Assembly (NCBI GenBank): GCA_947561715.1
Contig: OX387202.1
Coordinates: 2,418,001-2,482,000 of the forward strand
Length of the DNA stretch: 64,000 bases
Source: Ascidia mentula
Taxonomy: Eukaryota; Chordata; Ascidiacea; Phlebobranchia; Ascidiidae
Reading direction: 5' to 3'
The first letter of the stretch is position 1. The number at the start of each line of letters is the position of its first letter. Below, in pieces: positions 46,801 through 59,189 of the stretch. The notes beneath the pieces are model-generated. The model searched no databases. It was not told the DNA's origin and was given only the letters and a program-made list of their open reading frames with translations. A program made the position numbers and the translations under genes.

Positions 46801-49800
46801 GAATTTTGTTAAATTGGGTCTATTTTGGTACTCGGGATGTGTGGTCATTATACTTTTTTGCTTTGACTGCATGTTATTCAAACCTGTAGGACACAGTTAG
46901 TCCTTCACTTGTGCTTGGTTTGGTCTTTTTTCCATTGTTCATATTCTGTTTTGTGACATGAAATTCTCTTTGCAGAATAAAAAACATTAGATCACCTGTA
47001 AAATTAACTTTTCACTATTTCAGATTGCTTTATCACTTACATTAAAAAAAAGTAGCTTTTTACTACACGATCATCCTGGCTTTTATTAGGAAAGTTGTTT
47101 TGCCTTGGCACAGTAGCAGTGAAAGAGGTGTAAGTTTTTTTTTATGAATAGTCCATTCTTTGCTGTTGTTGTTTTTTCAGCATTTTTAATATCATTTTAT
47201 TGTGTTTACTGTATGGAACTTTCTGATAAAAAGCCAGGTTTATCCTGTAGTAAAAAGCTACTGCTCTTTTTAGTGTGATTACAAAAGTTTACAGTGATTG
47301 CTTGGCCTGCATCTCCAGTTTTGGTTAGAACCCAATTTTTCATTTTTAAATTCAGTTTTATCACTTTTGTTTGTTTGTGGTAATTTGTTTACATTAACCA
47401 CTGTAACTATGCAACTATCTGATGTTGTCCATTTTCTGTTGTTCACATTGTGAATAACCAAAAGATATGGTAAACAACTAAAATTAGTTGTTTATCGTGA
47501 AATAGTTGTAATTTTGTTCAACATTCTCTAAAATTCTTTGGCAATATTTGTTATGTAATATCTGTTGTTTAGATGAAATATGTGAATCTACAAGGCAACA
47601 GTTTGACGGATGAAAGTGCTGAGTCATTGGCTGGATGTATGCACAATATTGAGAGGTTGTCGGTCAATAGTAGGAACTTTACACAGGCAGGGAAGGATCT
47701 CATCAATTCTGAAGTGATTGAAATAAAATGCATGTTTTTGTTGAAAACAAAGTACTAAACTGTTCATTACAATTAAATCTTGTTTTGATCCCAAAATTGC
47801 TTTGGTCTGTTGCAAGGTTTTATATGATGTTTAATTTACAACTATAAAGAAACTTATCATATATACTACTAATAACATTGTAATGACTGATGCATGACTA
47901 ATAATTATGTTTTCTATATTTTACAGACACATGAAGAATATGAAGTAATCCAGTCAACATCATCAGTGGTTGGTGTGGAAGGTGACAAACTTGAAGTGAT
48001 GGGTTGTGTTGATGATATTCCTCCAAATGCACTGGATAAAGATGTTAAAATTTGGTTGAGGAGTTACTATGGAAATACTAAGCCAAACGTGAGTGGCTTA
48101 GCCATTGCACTTAGACTTAGCTGACCCCTGCGATTAACTTGTCAATTTCTAAAAAAAAAATAAAAGGCTTAATATCAAAAGTATCAATATAAATCTCATC
48201 AACATTAATGTTTTGTGAATGTGAGGCAACTCAACGAAGAGCCATGTGGCGTGGTCTAACTCCTTTTCCAGAACTTTCAATTTTCCCAAGTACAATTCAG
48301 ACCTGAACGCGCAAACAAGAAGCGGGTCTAACATAAAACAAAAAAGACAACTGACGGATTTTTTTAAAAAAATGTTCAGAGGACGGTTTCGATTACACCT
48401 CTGAACATTTTTATGCTTTTTTAAAATAATTTTTGACAACACCCTACAATAAATGACCACCTGTCTGAATTGGATAAAAATGCAATAAAATTGCCAAAAC
48501 ACGCTCAAAATAGCTTTGCAAAAGCACTTGCTTTCCTGAGCCCACCCTTTAATTTTGATTCCCATGCATCACCAGGTTGCTTTGTTATTTTCTCTATGAC
48601 AGGCTTTTTGTACAGACCAAAAGTATATGTTCTGGTCCAAACACTTAATCCGTTTAAACAAATGACAAAAAATATCGATGCATCAAAAATACACAATTTT
48701 TACAACCATGTCTGCCGTACCCATGTACAAACATATGAAATATTTTATGTTTGTTGTCTTTATAAATGCAAGATGTAATTTCTTGGCTGTTGAAAATTGC
48801 AAGTAAAATGTTTCTTTATTCGACAATTGTTCATTCCACAGAAGGAAATTACTCCATTGTTGTATTGTGGACGAAGTGAGTTGAATTTCACCAAAGAAGT
48901 CACCATCACTTTACCAACATGTTTTGTGCATGACGATCCTCATCAACTTGTTGTGGTAAGTTTAAGCATTAACTATGTGGCCTTCACTTAAAAGTGCTTT
49001 TACATCAATTTGCAAAAGTGCATAAAACTGCCAACGAAGTTCTGAAAGTTTTCATAATTATTCTTAACTTTTAGATTTAGTGATTGTTAAACTGTCCTGT
49101 AATAAAACTAATTTTATAAATTATACTACTTTGAGTTTGTTCAACCAATAGCCAATAAGTATGAAAACAAGTATCAAAGCGTATATTGGAACTGAGAGTA
49201 ATTTGTGATTGTTGTGTAGTGGCATAAAGACCTTTTATTTTAAATGATGATGTACAAACACTTAATACAATATAAAGGTTGAAACAAGCCAAGATGGTGA
49301 AACATGGGAAGATTATCAAACTTTATCCTACAATGGGGAGGGGAAGATTACCTTTACAGTAACTCACTTTACGTGGTAAGTGTAACATTTCACTGTCTGT
49401 TTTGTTTGACGTCATTCTTGTTTCAAAAACACTTTTTATGTTACATTGATTATCGTACTCACAGGTATCATGTGATCTACAAAAAACTTGGTTGGTTGAA
49501 GGAGAAAATGGTCCTGGGTGGATTTCCATTAAAGGAAAGTTCTGACTCTGCTGAAAGACTTTGGAGATTTGTTATTTGTGACAACTTGCAGTTCAACTTA
49601 AAGACTGAAGATAATCTTGACAAGTTGATTGGTTTTACATTAGGGTAATTAATCACCACATTAAAAGTACAATTGCTTTGATAAACAATTACTTAAACTA
49701 ATGCGTTGTAGAGATGGTATGAGTATTTATTAAGTCTATCAGTATTCAAATCCCTGCCAAAACATCAAGCATCAAAGGTCACAGAAGAGTCACAATAGTT

Positions 49801-51110
49801 TAGGGTCTTTCTCTCTTTTCAGCACGAAATTTTTTTAGTACTTTTAGTTTTTTAATGACTTGACATTGAAGAAACATACAGAAAAACTTTACAAAACAAA
49901 CAAGTCAACCATAAAACGGCAAGTCAATAAACGTGAATTGTAACAAACAAAACAATCTTATTTCGTCACCAGATATCTAATATATTGTTTGTTAACTGAG
50001 CCTCCTCTCATTCCCAAGCGTTCAACTAATAGTTTGGTTATCATCAAGTAAAATCTAAGTGTTGTAAAATACTTAGTATCAATACTGATTGTGCTAATAA
50101 ACTTCTTTCAAAATACTTTTTCTTTCTTGCAAGTTTATTTAATGCCCAATATTCTTTATTATTTGTTTACCAGATCAGATAAAAATGGAGCAACTCTTAC
50201 ACTTGAAAGTAAAAGTGGCCGGGTGACATTTGATGAAAGTGAAACTGGTCGAGATAATTTCAATAAATATCAAACAGAATTAAGGAATACATTTTCAAGC
50301 TTTTGGATGAAAGATGAGGTTTTACTTACGATTAGCAAACACCATGGTCATGAAATGGTTAATCTAAAATTGGATTTTGATGGAGAGTTACACACTACAA
50401 AGTTTGGTGTTGAAGTTGAAACAGAAGACCCACAGGAAAAACAAGTCAGTAAAAACATAACCTCTTACACTCAACATTGCAAGATTTGACTTTTTATCTT
50501 TTGCTTTTTACATTAAATATGTATATATGGGTTTACAGAAGACAAGACAGCAATATGATTTGAAAAATGCCAAGTCACAAATCCCCTTGCAGCAAGCAAG
50601 TATGACTAAGCACGCATTAGTTTTGAAGTCTTATGTCTCCTATGTTTAACTGTAATATCCAGAGACTGCAATTACTGGCTGTACATTGATTGAACCACAC
50701 ATCACTGTAGCAGGAGGGGCAGTTAACAAAACAAACATTCAACCAGGTTTGTATTTCGTTGTATGTACCGTATCATCTGACCAGAGCACAATTATTATAA
50801 TTTGAGGTCGTTTTCTTGACAAAGCTTCATTTGGCATAGATTATTAGATTTGATGTTGCAAGATGTAAACTAATTACCTCACTATATGAGATTTGACCTC
50901 AAAATTAGACATTATTTCTCGAAATCATTTTCTAAGACGTTAAATGTGTCTTTGTTTTTAGATGCACCATATTTTCGACAACAGTACACTCCTTACATTT
51001 TTGCTTGCTTTATTATTATTTTGGCAATCATTCAGATGAACAATTCTCTGAATGGTTTCCCAATTTTTCTTTTTTGTTTGTTTTGTCTTTTGGTCATAAT
51101 CTTTTGGTGA
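40859..51110 (+). CDS. Gene C: LRR-ZU5-UPA protein with membrane tail
   Basis: Exons: 40859-40968, 43037-43701 (interrupted by a MITE at 43116-43656), 43855-44084, LRR 44448-44609, 45335-45496, 45739-45900, 46142-46303, 46546-46707, terminal LRR 47573-47713, ZU5 47927-48088, 48842-48955, 49278-49375, UPA-like 49465-49644 and 50174-50444, linkers 50539-50599 and 50663-50746, tail 50962-51110. Borders and phases agree. Without the MITE the sum is 842 codons including TGA. Start chosen: the ATG in MDPKKSKSES, matched in gene B. All exons from 43855 on are open. The MITE places a stop soon after its left end in the exon-2 frame, so the protein is full length only if transcripts avoid it. Gene C has the largest LRR array of the four. 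Its second UPA exon is 30 bases (10 codons) longer than that of gene A, in frame. Confidence 0.78.
43116..43656. mobile_element. hAT-like MITE inside exon 2 of gene C (541 bp)
   Basis: Ends 'cataggcgttgattt' and (reverse complement) 'cataggcgtcgatttt' form terminal inverted repeats. The 8-bp target-site duplication gtgatgac is exact (43108-43115 and 43657-43664). Gene B at 16590-16620 has the matching uninterrupted site. Removing the element and one duplication restores an open Ser-rich exon in phase. No transposase. Confidence 0.9.
44448..46707 (+). repeat. Gene C LRR exon array, 403-404 bp exon-intron units
   Basis: Five 162-bp LRR exons. The starts at 45335, 45739, 46142 and 46546 are 404, 403 and 404 bases apart, and the introns between them are almost identical ('gttaaattgggtctattttg', 'ctaatattctaattggatg'). 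These units therefore arose by recent tandem duplication of exon plus intron. Exon differences concentrate in the residues after IEEL (DLGYCN, HLGYSN, DLRDCD, HLGYCG, CLGYCG) and after MR.L. Confidence 0.9.
44682..45170. mobile_element. LTR-like insertion between LRR exons of gene C
   Basis: About 490 bases absent from the other inter-LRR introns, starting 'tgaaactgcagcg' and ending 'gcgtgttgct', with the short candidate duplication acaaaa on both sides. It matches 29460-29945. It looks like a solitary LTR of a retroelement and has no coding parts. It explains why the first LRR intron of gene C is about 725 bases long instead of about 240. Confidence 0.5.
47039..47356. mobile_element. Insertion with palindromic arms in gene C intron
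   Basis: Absent from genes A and B at this point and flanked by an exact 10-bp repeat (tttatcactt at 47029-47038 and 47357-47366). Inside, 'agtagctttttactac' (47051) is perfectly mirrored by 'gtagtaaaaagctact' (47247-47262), and the similarity extends to about 33 bases. The arms are not at the outer ends of the insertion, so the class is unclear. Confidence 0.55.
47927..50444 (+). other. Gene C ZU5 and UPA-like exons
   Basis: ZU5 exons 47927-48088 (SSVVGVEGDKLEV, DIPPNAL), 48842-48955 and 49278-49375 (closing VTHFTW); UPA-like exons 49465-49644 (MVLGGFPLKESSD) and 50174-50444. All are open with conserved phases. The His-Phe-Thr-Trp motif is split by the intron at 49375, as in the other three genes. 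Confidence 0.8.
48095..48137 (+). pseudogene. U1 snRNA-like remnant in gene C intron
   Basis: 'ggcttagccattgcactta' followed by 'gctgacccctgcgatta' matches the centre of U1. The 5' third is deleted, so the remnant starts only a few bases after the splice donor. Same intron and orientation as in genes A, B and D. Confidence 0.65.
50962..51110 (+). other. Gene C last exon: membrane tail
   Basis: YTPYIFACFIIILAIIQM, a short NNSLNG turn, then IFLFCLFCLLVIIFW directly before TGA. Two hydrophobic segments, the second ending at the C-terminus. Homologous to 6568-6731. Confidence 0.7.
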
Positions 51111-51155
51111 TTTATTCCATTGCTTGTATAAGCAAACTAGTCGAATATTGCATCA

Positions 51156-51161
51156 AATAAA
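51156..51161 (+). promoter_or_regulatory. Poly(A) signal of gene C
   Basis: AATAAA in the same conserved context ('gtcgaatattgcatcaaata') as in gene A. Confidence 0.6.
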
Positions 51162-51289
51162 CCCTTTATTCATTTACGTATCATTTTTATCGGTTCATAA
51201 CAAGCGAAATCATTTTATAATTGGAGGAATGTGAGTCTTCTGTAAATAAACTCTGTAAAGTTCAATCTATTGATTAGAAAAAGATTATT

Positions 51290-51520
51290 TCATTCATTGG
51301 TTTTATTTTTGCCCAAACACGACAACGAACATTGCAGTGTAAAATAATCGGAAAGCGCTAAAGTGTGGGCAGGGAGACGCTGGAAAACCAGTAGGTTTTC
51401 GATGCCGAGCGTCACCAGTGGCCTGATGACTTAAACAACAAAAAACAAAAGGGAAACATTAATACGAACGTGAAAGTTAAAGGAAATAACTAATGTAAAA
51501 GACTGATGCAATCGGTTTTA
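51290..51520. repeat. 3' flank shared with gene A
   Basis: Counterpart of 6840-7060; similarity stops near 51520. Confidence 0.7.
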
Positions 51521-52590
51521 ATTGAATGCATGTCACAAAATCCGCAATGAAATCTTGCACGCATGTTTTTGCCGGCTTTCAAGATGTGCGATAATAAATC
51601 TAAAGCTACGATTTGTAGTGTGCCGCACCGCCTCCAATCGTGGGCTCCGAAATCTCTCAATTGGCTCAACCCTTTGCAAGCTTGTCAAAGATGGACACGC
51701 CCCTTTGAAAAGGGAAATAGGCAAAATATGAAACTATCAGATGAAACAAGAAAAAAGAAATGCGGAGATGCGTATGTAGGTATCGAACCCGTGGGTTTTT
51801 TGTGGTCAAATTGTGAACATACGCGGGTAAGGTATCAAAACAAGGACCGAACGTGCAGCCTGGTTCGTGACAAACAGGCTGCGCATAGAAATAAGAAATA
51901 TGGAAAATAGAAAGCAGAAAAGGAAATACGTGAGATTTCGATCGAATCATACAGGAAGCAATTTACCCGCCAAACAAGAGATTTGCGAAGATAAAGATCA
52001 GCCAAGCATAGATACACTAGGACGGAACAGCTAACAATCGGAAGAAGCGGGATGAGACCTTGGTGAAGACAAAAAGAATCACACGCAGGCAAGACCTCTC
52101 CCTCTCTCTGCCCTCTTTTCGGTTGAGGGAGAATTCTATCGTACTCCCAGTCAAGAAAGGAAAACACAGAGTATCTGCGAGTGTCTCCGTGAGACAATTC
52201 CACATTAATAATGCATACGTATGAAACGGAAAGAGTATCTAAGTGACAGGAAGGAAGTCTCTGAGATTTTCTTATCTGTCACCCACATACTACGTAACTT
52301 AGATCGGGGATGGACATTTCATAAAAGCACGAATAATTGGCCAATTAAAGGGTTCATATTTCCATAAATACAGTTCGACGTTGACCGAAAGGTGAAAATC
52401 TGTGTTCCTGTTATTTTAAAAGCAAGCGCATTGCCACAATCAACAAGTCGAAACACTGTATGTACCCAGTATGCAACTCTTAATGAATAGTGTGGCTCAA
52501 TTAGCACATATACAGTCCGACTTGTTTCTTTCATTTTCATCTATCTGAATTTATTTAAAATCCAAAACCAAACGCTCAAATTCGCCACAG
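51521..52590. other. No gene recognised
   Basis: Overlapping short open frames in several phases but no recognisable domain. Bases 52375-52440 repeat part of 23160-23240. Otherwise I see nothing to name. Confidence 0.35.
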
Positions 52591-53279
52591 CAACAGCACA
52601 TGAATACTCGACCAACTACGTCAATGTTGGCATAACAAAAGCTCTCTGAAACAAACCTTGTGTCAAATCCACGATATACCTATTGGCAACGACAAAAAAT
52701 AGATTTCTGGTACTTCGCGAATAAAAGGAATCAGTGATTCGGCTTTAAATTCTTACATTTTCAAACTATGACATAATCAACATTTCAACGAAGTTGTCAT
52801 TTTATTTATTGGCTGAATATTGTATGTATAGATAGTCTCACAATAAATAAAGTTTACTTAATGCTAACTGTCAAATCAACACCATAGAGTAGAAATTGAA
52901 CTAATAAACTTTGCTGCACGAAGGTACAGCATAAATTACAGTGAAATTTCAATCTTATCTTCCCCGATTGAGAACATATGTGTAGTGAATTATAACGTAT
53001 GTTTATCGCTTTTCATTGTTTTCACCAACATTCGTTCATTAACGCACGTTATTCTTAATTCGGCTCGTCACGACTCGTGCGATTTTAATCCGATTATGCG
53101 AACTCTTGCACGACATAGAAATAGCTTTAAGGCAGCTTCGCAAGGACAGAAATCCACAAGGCAAGAACGAAAGGCAACGCCTGCTTTGAGAGGAAGGCGG
53201 TTTTTACTCCAAACAATTTTGCTGCCACACCTACGGAATGCAGTTGAATAATTTGACTGTCAGTTAGTGGAATTTGCTA

Positions 53280-54420
53280 TTTCCAGCTACTGTCGTAGAG
53301 CTGAAAAACATGGATACTCTTCTGACGATTTTGAAGTTCACTGATGATGTGTAGCGCATTAACGGGAAAGCAATTATCTCGCTTATACCATTGAGTAAAC
53401 AGGCATTGGTTGCCAACACCATCTATTGGTTCTGAGGCTTTGGATACTGTGCAGCACACCAACGAGTCACAAACACATCGCACAGAGTTGAACGACCTCC
53501 ATCTTCAGAATATTTTGACGCTTTTACTCGGTTATCCACAGTCATCTCGGCAACATCGACAAAAAGTGTTCCATATTATTCATGGTTTTTCTCGCCCTTC
53601 TATCTGCATCGTCAACCAGCTCACTGCCTTCAATTTTGTTTCAACAGATTTGTCACGCAAACACGGTGGCCAGAGGTAATTCCCATTCAAGTTGCCACCG
53701 CCATAACCTGCGCCTACGCTTTTATCTACTATAGAACTTACCGTTGTGGTATTCCAGCCCACATGTCTTCCGATCGAGGACGCAGTTCACTTCGGTGTCA
53801 TCAACCAACTTTTGGGAATTCAAATTCAACCACCTCCTATCACCCACACCCAATGGAATAATAGAGAGTTTCTTGTCACCTTAAAAGTGGGGTCATGAAT
53901 CGTCCCAACAACTCCATCTGGTTGTCGAGCAACTTTCGACCTTGTTAGGACTTAATTAGGACTACCCAAAAAGAAGACAGGCAAAAGTCTTCAGCTGTGA
54001 TGGTTTATGGCATATCATTGATGGTATCTGGGTTGTTTATTTATCTAATTAAAAAAGAGTCAACAACGTTTTAATTCCACTCAGGAATTTGCTCAAATAT
54101 CTGCTTCCGACGCCCATGCCGATGCTCAACAACGTCTGCGTAAGTCGATTGAATACGTTTAAGCTCGACATCAACACATAGCAATAGATAAGCTAAAGCT
54201 AGAAGCTTGACTTGTCAGTGCCAGCTAATGTTGTGCACCCCGGCCACGGAGAAGATCTCGACGTCCCTCCAGAAAGTTAACTTCACTGATGAAAACTTTC
54301 TGGAAAGTGTCATAAAGTTAGGTTCATTTGCTAAACTTTTCAGTCCTTACAAGGAAGCTAACAATCCCATCGCAACCACGACCTGGTAGCGCACAGTCAT
54401 TAATCTTCGGTTTAATAGTA
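53280..54420 (+). mobile_element. Ty3/gypsy integrase-region fossil
   Basis: On the plus strand the start (53280-53460) mirrors 33290-33440. It is followed by integrase-core-like text (an 'STDLSRKHGGQ' segment, and a 'TTSYHPHP' motif as in the conserved end of the core) and post-core text to about 54400. Heavily broken and old. A further weak piece in the opposite direction lies at about 52590-52700. Confidence 0.55.
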
Positions 54421-55000
54421 AAGTTGAATGGATCTTTTGTTTTCAACGCTTATTCTTCTATTTTTACTTCAATAAAAATTGACAGTTTGTAGGAATGTTT
54501 GTGAAAGAACGTAAAACAAAATCCCATGATAGCGACAGGAAAGATGTGGCGTTTAACGCAATAGTGCAGCGCTTTATGAAAAACCTACATAGGTCTTTCA
54601 TTTCTATGCAAATAAATAATATAAGGTTACAGCGGTTTCATCTTACCGTTAGTGGGCGTTAGAAATCTATTTTCACACAACGCTATTTTTTTATCTCAAG
54701 TGTTTCAACCTTTCATACATTCTTGGGTGTAGTTAGTGGCAGCATCACGATAAAGTTGAAAGAATCGATAAAACCGAGGTTTTCAGCTTCTGTAATTCAG
54801 GTCTTTACTATTGGCAATCAGATGTTGTCAAAATCTGCCAGCAAGTTAAGCTCAAAGTTGTTGTCATTTTTGTTTGTGTTGTAATATGTTTACCAAGTGT
54901 ATTAACAAGTAGTCAAATTTCGTATATTTTGGCACGCAAACTCGCATGAGTTGTGTAAACTCTGCTTCAGTTCCCCCATAGTTCGGTCATGCATAAAACG
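54421..55000. other. No feature recognised
   Basis: AT-rich sequence. I find no coding, RNA or repeat signal that I can support here. Confidence 0.35.
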
Positions 55001-57439
55001 TAGTAAAAACACTATTGTGACGTCGCAATCGGTCATAATTGCAAATTACGGTTTATTAATTCCGTGACAAGTTTTATTGCGAATCACCATGTGGGTAATG
55101 TAAAGTAGGTGTTTTTAGTTTAATTTAACAATATTCATTCCTATGATAACCACAACCAGTAGCGCAGAATTGTTTATACAGACAAGTAAATATCATAGAT
55201 TATACGAATATTTTGGTACTGAGATAGAAATCATCATGTCGGTAAAGGAGATTGTAAACATTTTGTTTAGACTAAAATTGGAGCAAACTATAATACAGTT
55301 TAAGCGACGTCAACGATCGATCAAATGAGCTTTATTATCCTTGACCACTCACATGCCTAGCCTATTCACATGCCAACATTGCTTCTAATGTATAAAACAA
55401 GACGGCTAAATAGAATGATTATATTTGATTCGCGTTGTAGTTTGTTTTAGTTTTTCGTGATAAAGCAAACGTTCAGGTTGAAAGCTCTAATTTTTTTTTC
55501 TTTTGCTTTGAATAAGTCCCTAATTTGCCATTTCGCTTCGACGTGACCTTGATATGTCAATTCCCAAGGTTGTATTTGCATACCGGTATGTCTTTACTGA
55601 TGTAGGAAGTTTTTCTAAAGAATTATTGTAGTTTATTGGTCTACCTTGAGCATTTTCTCATCAGGACCAAGATTTCCTTACGTAGTTGAGCATTACGAAG
55701 CTCACATCAAACGTAAACAAAACATTGGTGTCGATTAACAGTTGTTCATAATGTAAAACGCTGGTTGTGCGAATAATTCTGTAAGATTTCTGTTTCACCA
55801 GTTTTGGCAGATTAGCTCGAGGTTGGTATAATAAACTGATTTCCCAAACTTGTAAAAATGACGTAGCGTTCAACTTGTCTGAACACCAGACTCGGTTATC
55901 GTGAGTATTTTTGTTTTTCCAACTTTTGTTTTCCAGCGCAATCTTTTGTTCCAGTGTATCGCAGACAAAACACTTCTATGGTGTCGCAACATTTCAGCAT
56001 TGTTATGAGTGACGCGTAGCGCGGAGAAAAGAAACAATATTAGCTAAACATACTGTGCGTTTTTAACTGAACGATTGCGATGTTAAAATTTAGATACATT
56101 TAACAACTTTTCGACAGTCAAAATGAATGGTAATATTCCTGCAGCAACCACGATCAAGAGCACATTTTAATTAAATTTTGATCACTCAGGTAAATCCATC
56201 AACAAATTGATGCATTTTATTTTCACTATATATCAAACCAATGAAATCTTTTATTTCCATTACCACACACTTACTCTTCTTACTTGTTGCACAATTAACA
56301 TTTTGGGAATGTGATGAAAGAAGGGCAAAACCCATCAAGCAGGAACGATTTGGCATTTGAGAAGCAGCGAGGCGCTATTATTTTTTTCATTTAAACGCCA
56401 GGTTGGGTATAATGTCTCGCTAAATTACTGAAGGCGACTCAATGGAGCGGTTGGCCGACTCGTGTAAGGCGATTTTATTATTAATACTACTATCTAAAGT
56501 TGGATAATGTTTTAATTGATACAAACGCGAGAAAAACAAATGTAGGTTTTTGCCTTTGCATTTTTAGGCAATTATTTGTGATTTTGCACTGATGCAACCT
56601 TGATATTTCAATTTGTTAGGTTGTATTTGCATACTGGTGTGTCTTTATTAATGAATGAAGTTTTTTCTTAAGATTCTCCTCGTGTAGATCAGCAGTCTTC
56701 CTCCACCAGTTTCGTATCAGCGCCAAGAATTATTGTGGCTAACGTTGCGTAGTGCAACATAACGAAGCTCACATCAAACGTAAACAAAACATTGGTGTCA
56801 AGTAACAGTTAATTTATAAGGTGAAATGCTGGTTGTTGGAATAATTCTGTAAAAACTGGCTGCAGGGTAATGCTTTGTACAGAGATGCTGTTTCATCCTT
56901 GAATGTTTTTAGTTAAAACTGTTCCAGGTTCTAAAACTTAAAAAAAAAGTTACTGGAAGTAAAAAGTTACTGGAAGCATCAACATTTCTATATCATTTGT
57001 ATAGTATTGATTATCAGTTTTGGCAACTTGTGCCAATTTAGGTCGAGGTTGGTAATGATAATAATATATTCTCAAACTTGCAAAAATGACGTAGCATTAA
57101 ACTTGTTTGAACTTCGTGTCAGATTATGTGTATCCATGTTTGTTCAACTTTTGTTTTGCAACTTATTTTGTTGTTCCAGTGTATTAGCAATCGGTAAACT
57201 TTATACTTTCCCCCATGAGCAAATCAATTCATTGATTTAAAACAGTTTTATTTTTTTTAAATTAACACGTAACACAAGTAGTTGACAGTATACGCCATGT
57301 TCTGTGTAAATACTTCTCCTTCGTAATCGTTTTATTTCGTTACCGGTTATTAACGTGTCAAACAGTTCGTTGTTAAATGTTATCAATTACCGAAACAGCC
57401 AGCGTGTGGCACGCTAAATCATAATACCCACTGTTTTAA

Positions 57440-58020
57440 ACGTATCCTTATATGAGTAGGTTCACAGGCTTCGCAGCCAAGGCATTGCATCCATGCTAGA
57501 TCAGCCACTTTTCCCGACAAGTCGGACGGTGATCTCAAAAATCAAGCCTGTGAACCTCATGATTAGAATATTAGAGCTGTGATCGCCAAATATAAAGGCC
57601 CTGCCTTGCTATGCGAAAGCAAGGTATTATCTGCGTTGTCTGATTACGGTGGTGGAGATGCTCTACGCATGTGAAGGTCGCCTGACAAGTTATGCGCTTG
57701 CGCACCAGTGTAACGTGGTCACAATATACCCAGTGAAGCCACTGAGCTCCTGTAGCTCAGTTGGTGGAACGTTGGGCCTGGTTAGCCCAGGGTCGTGAGT
57801 TCAAACCTTACGGGAGCTTGATATTTCAGATCTCGCTCCGACTTGTCGGGAAAAGTGGCTGATCCAGCTTGGCTGCAATGCCTTGGCTGCGAAGCCTGTT
57901 GCTATGCGAAAGCAAGGTATTATCTGCGTTGTCTGATTACGGTGGTGAAGGTCGCGTGACAAGTTGTGCGCTTGCGCACCAGTGTAACGTGGCCACAATA
58001 TACTCAGTGAAGCCACTGTA
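57440..58020. mobile_element. tRNA-derived SINE, partly duplicated
   Basis: Contains the tRNA-like head at 57746-57817 and the 'gcttgcgcaccagtgtaacg' body twice (57690-57740 and 57965-58015), together with 'gcgaaagcaaggtattatct' twice (57612, 57905). It is therefore a composite, or a tandem partial duplication of the SINE. Confidence 0.7.
57746..57817 (+). tRNA. tRNA-Thr(GGT)-like SINE head (probably not a functional tRNA)
   Basis: A 72-base near-cloverleaf: acceptor GCTCCT with GGGAGC, box A 'tagctcagttggtgg', anticodon stem TGGGC/GCCCA with loop CTGGTTA (anticodon GGT), T arm GTGAG/CTTAC with loop TTCAAAC. The D stem is imperfect. Because the same sequence heads a dispersed repeat (also at 37876-37948, minus), I read it as the promoter-bearing SINE head, not as a tRNA gene. 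Confidence 0.5.
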
Positions 58021-58400
58021 TTAGTTCCTCTTATGTGCAGTCAAGCATCAAATGCAGACAAAGCACTTTTGCGACGTCGCATCTTTTCATTATGTCGAGT
58101 TGGAAAGAAGTGTTTGTGGTTGGTTAATATCGTAGCGTTGCGACGCGTAGCGCGGAGAAAAGAAACAATAATAGCTAAACATACTGTGCGTTTTTAACTG
58201 AACGATTGCGATGTTAAAACTTTTTCTTCAAAATGAATGGTAATATTTCATCACCCGGGTGAATCCATCGACAAATTCAAACATTTTATGTTTACCATCT
58301 ATCAAACAAATGAAATCATTTATTTCCATTACCACACACTTACTCTTCTTACTTGTTGCACAATTGACATTTTGTAGGAATGTGATGAAAGAGGGGCCAA

Positions 58401-59189
58401 CCACAACTTTACAGCATCCTGCCACATTGAGGGTAATTTTACTTTCGCTGCCATAGTTGTGAAAGGTGCAGTTCGGCTAGGGGGGAAATGCGATGCGGAC
58501 ACACCAGGATAACAAGGCGTCGAAAACGGTGGCTGACCCCGAGGCAAAAACATGGATGCGACCTGGTCATTAATTCCAGGGAATGAACAAATAACTCGAG
58601 CGAGGCTGAGCTGTAGAATATGATTCGGGACTCCGAATAGCGTTTAACAATGCGGTAGAATATTGCGGCGTGGCGCTCCCTATAGCGTTTAAAACGCTGG
58701 TGCAACCGAACAAATCTTTACCTGGCAACTTTTCAACATAATTAACTAATTAACTTGTGCGAACTCATGTCTGGCATGTCTGCCTGGGTAGCTGCATGAG
58801 ATATAGCATCGAAATTACCTGGCGTGATCAACGGGTCTCACTTTCCAGCCCATTTTAATTTATTCGTACTTTTTATAAATTGGGGAGTTACACCAAAAGC
58901 CTTCAGCGACATAGTTAAAGCAAATAAAAAAAATGTTAAATCAGAAGGTTTAAATGCCCGTTCAAATATCACGTCAAAGGTGTCACCAAATTTTTATGTA
59001 GGACTGAATCGCACAAGTCCTGAGGAAGACCTCAAAACGTCTACACAAAATATTAATACTGCCGTATATCTGACTCCTGATAAAAAGGCTGCTCTGTAAC
59101 CCAAAGTCAATCGATCAGTTTAATATATAAGTAACAGTCGCACGAGTACTAACAAAAACAAAACGTATGCATACAGGGTCATTATACTC
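58401..59189. other. No gene recognised
   Basis: Contains a 91-codon open frame (58824-59096) of unremarkable composition and no known domain. I cannot support it as a gene. Confidence 0.3.

Larger units (their letters stand above)
55010..58400. repeat. Diverged cousins of the 1-kb repeat
   Basis: 55560-55960 matches 56640-57200 (shared 'acgaagctcacatcaaacgt' and 'aaacaaaacattggtgtc'), and 55990-56330 matches 58140-58400 (shared 'aactgaacgattgcgatgtt' and 'cattaccacacacttactc'). The 'tagcgcggagaaaagaaac' core relates them to the array at 24700-27950. They are interrupted by the SINE at 57440-58020. Confidence 0.6.

Noticed and set aside
51522-52205. Overlapping open frames up to 122 codons on both strands
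   Set aside because: No domain, no conserved counterpart in the window and no splice context; likely chance.
57746-57817. Functional tRNA-Thr gene
   Set aside because: The cloverleaf has an imperfect D stem and the sequence heads a repeat present elsewhere in the window; listed as a SINE head instead.
58824-59096. 91-codon open frame with a 'cctgaggaagac' segment resembling the Penelope-like motif
   Set aside because: The GAAAC half and the stem are missing (the text reads 'caaaacg'), and no domain is visible.
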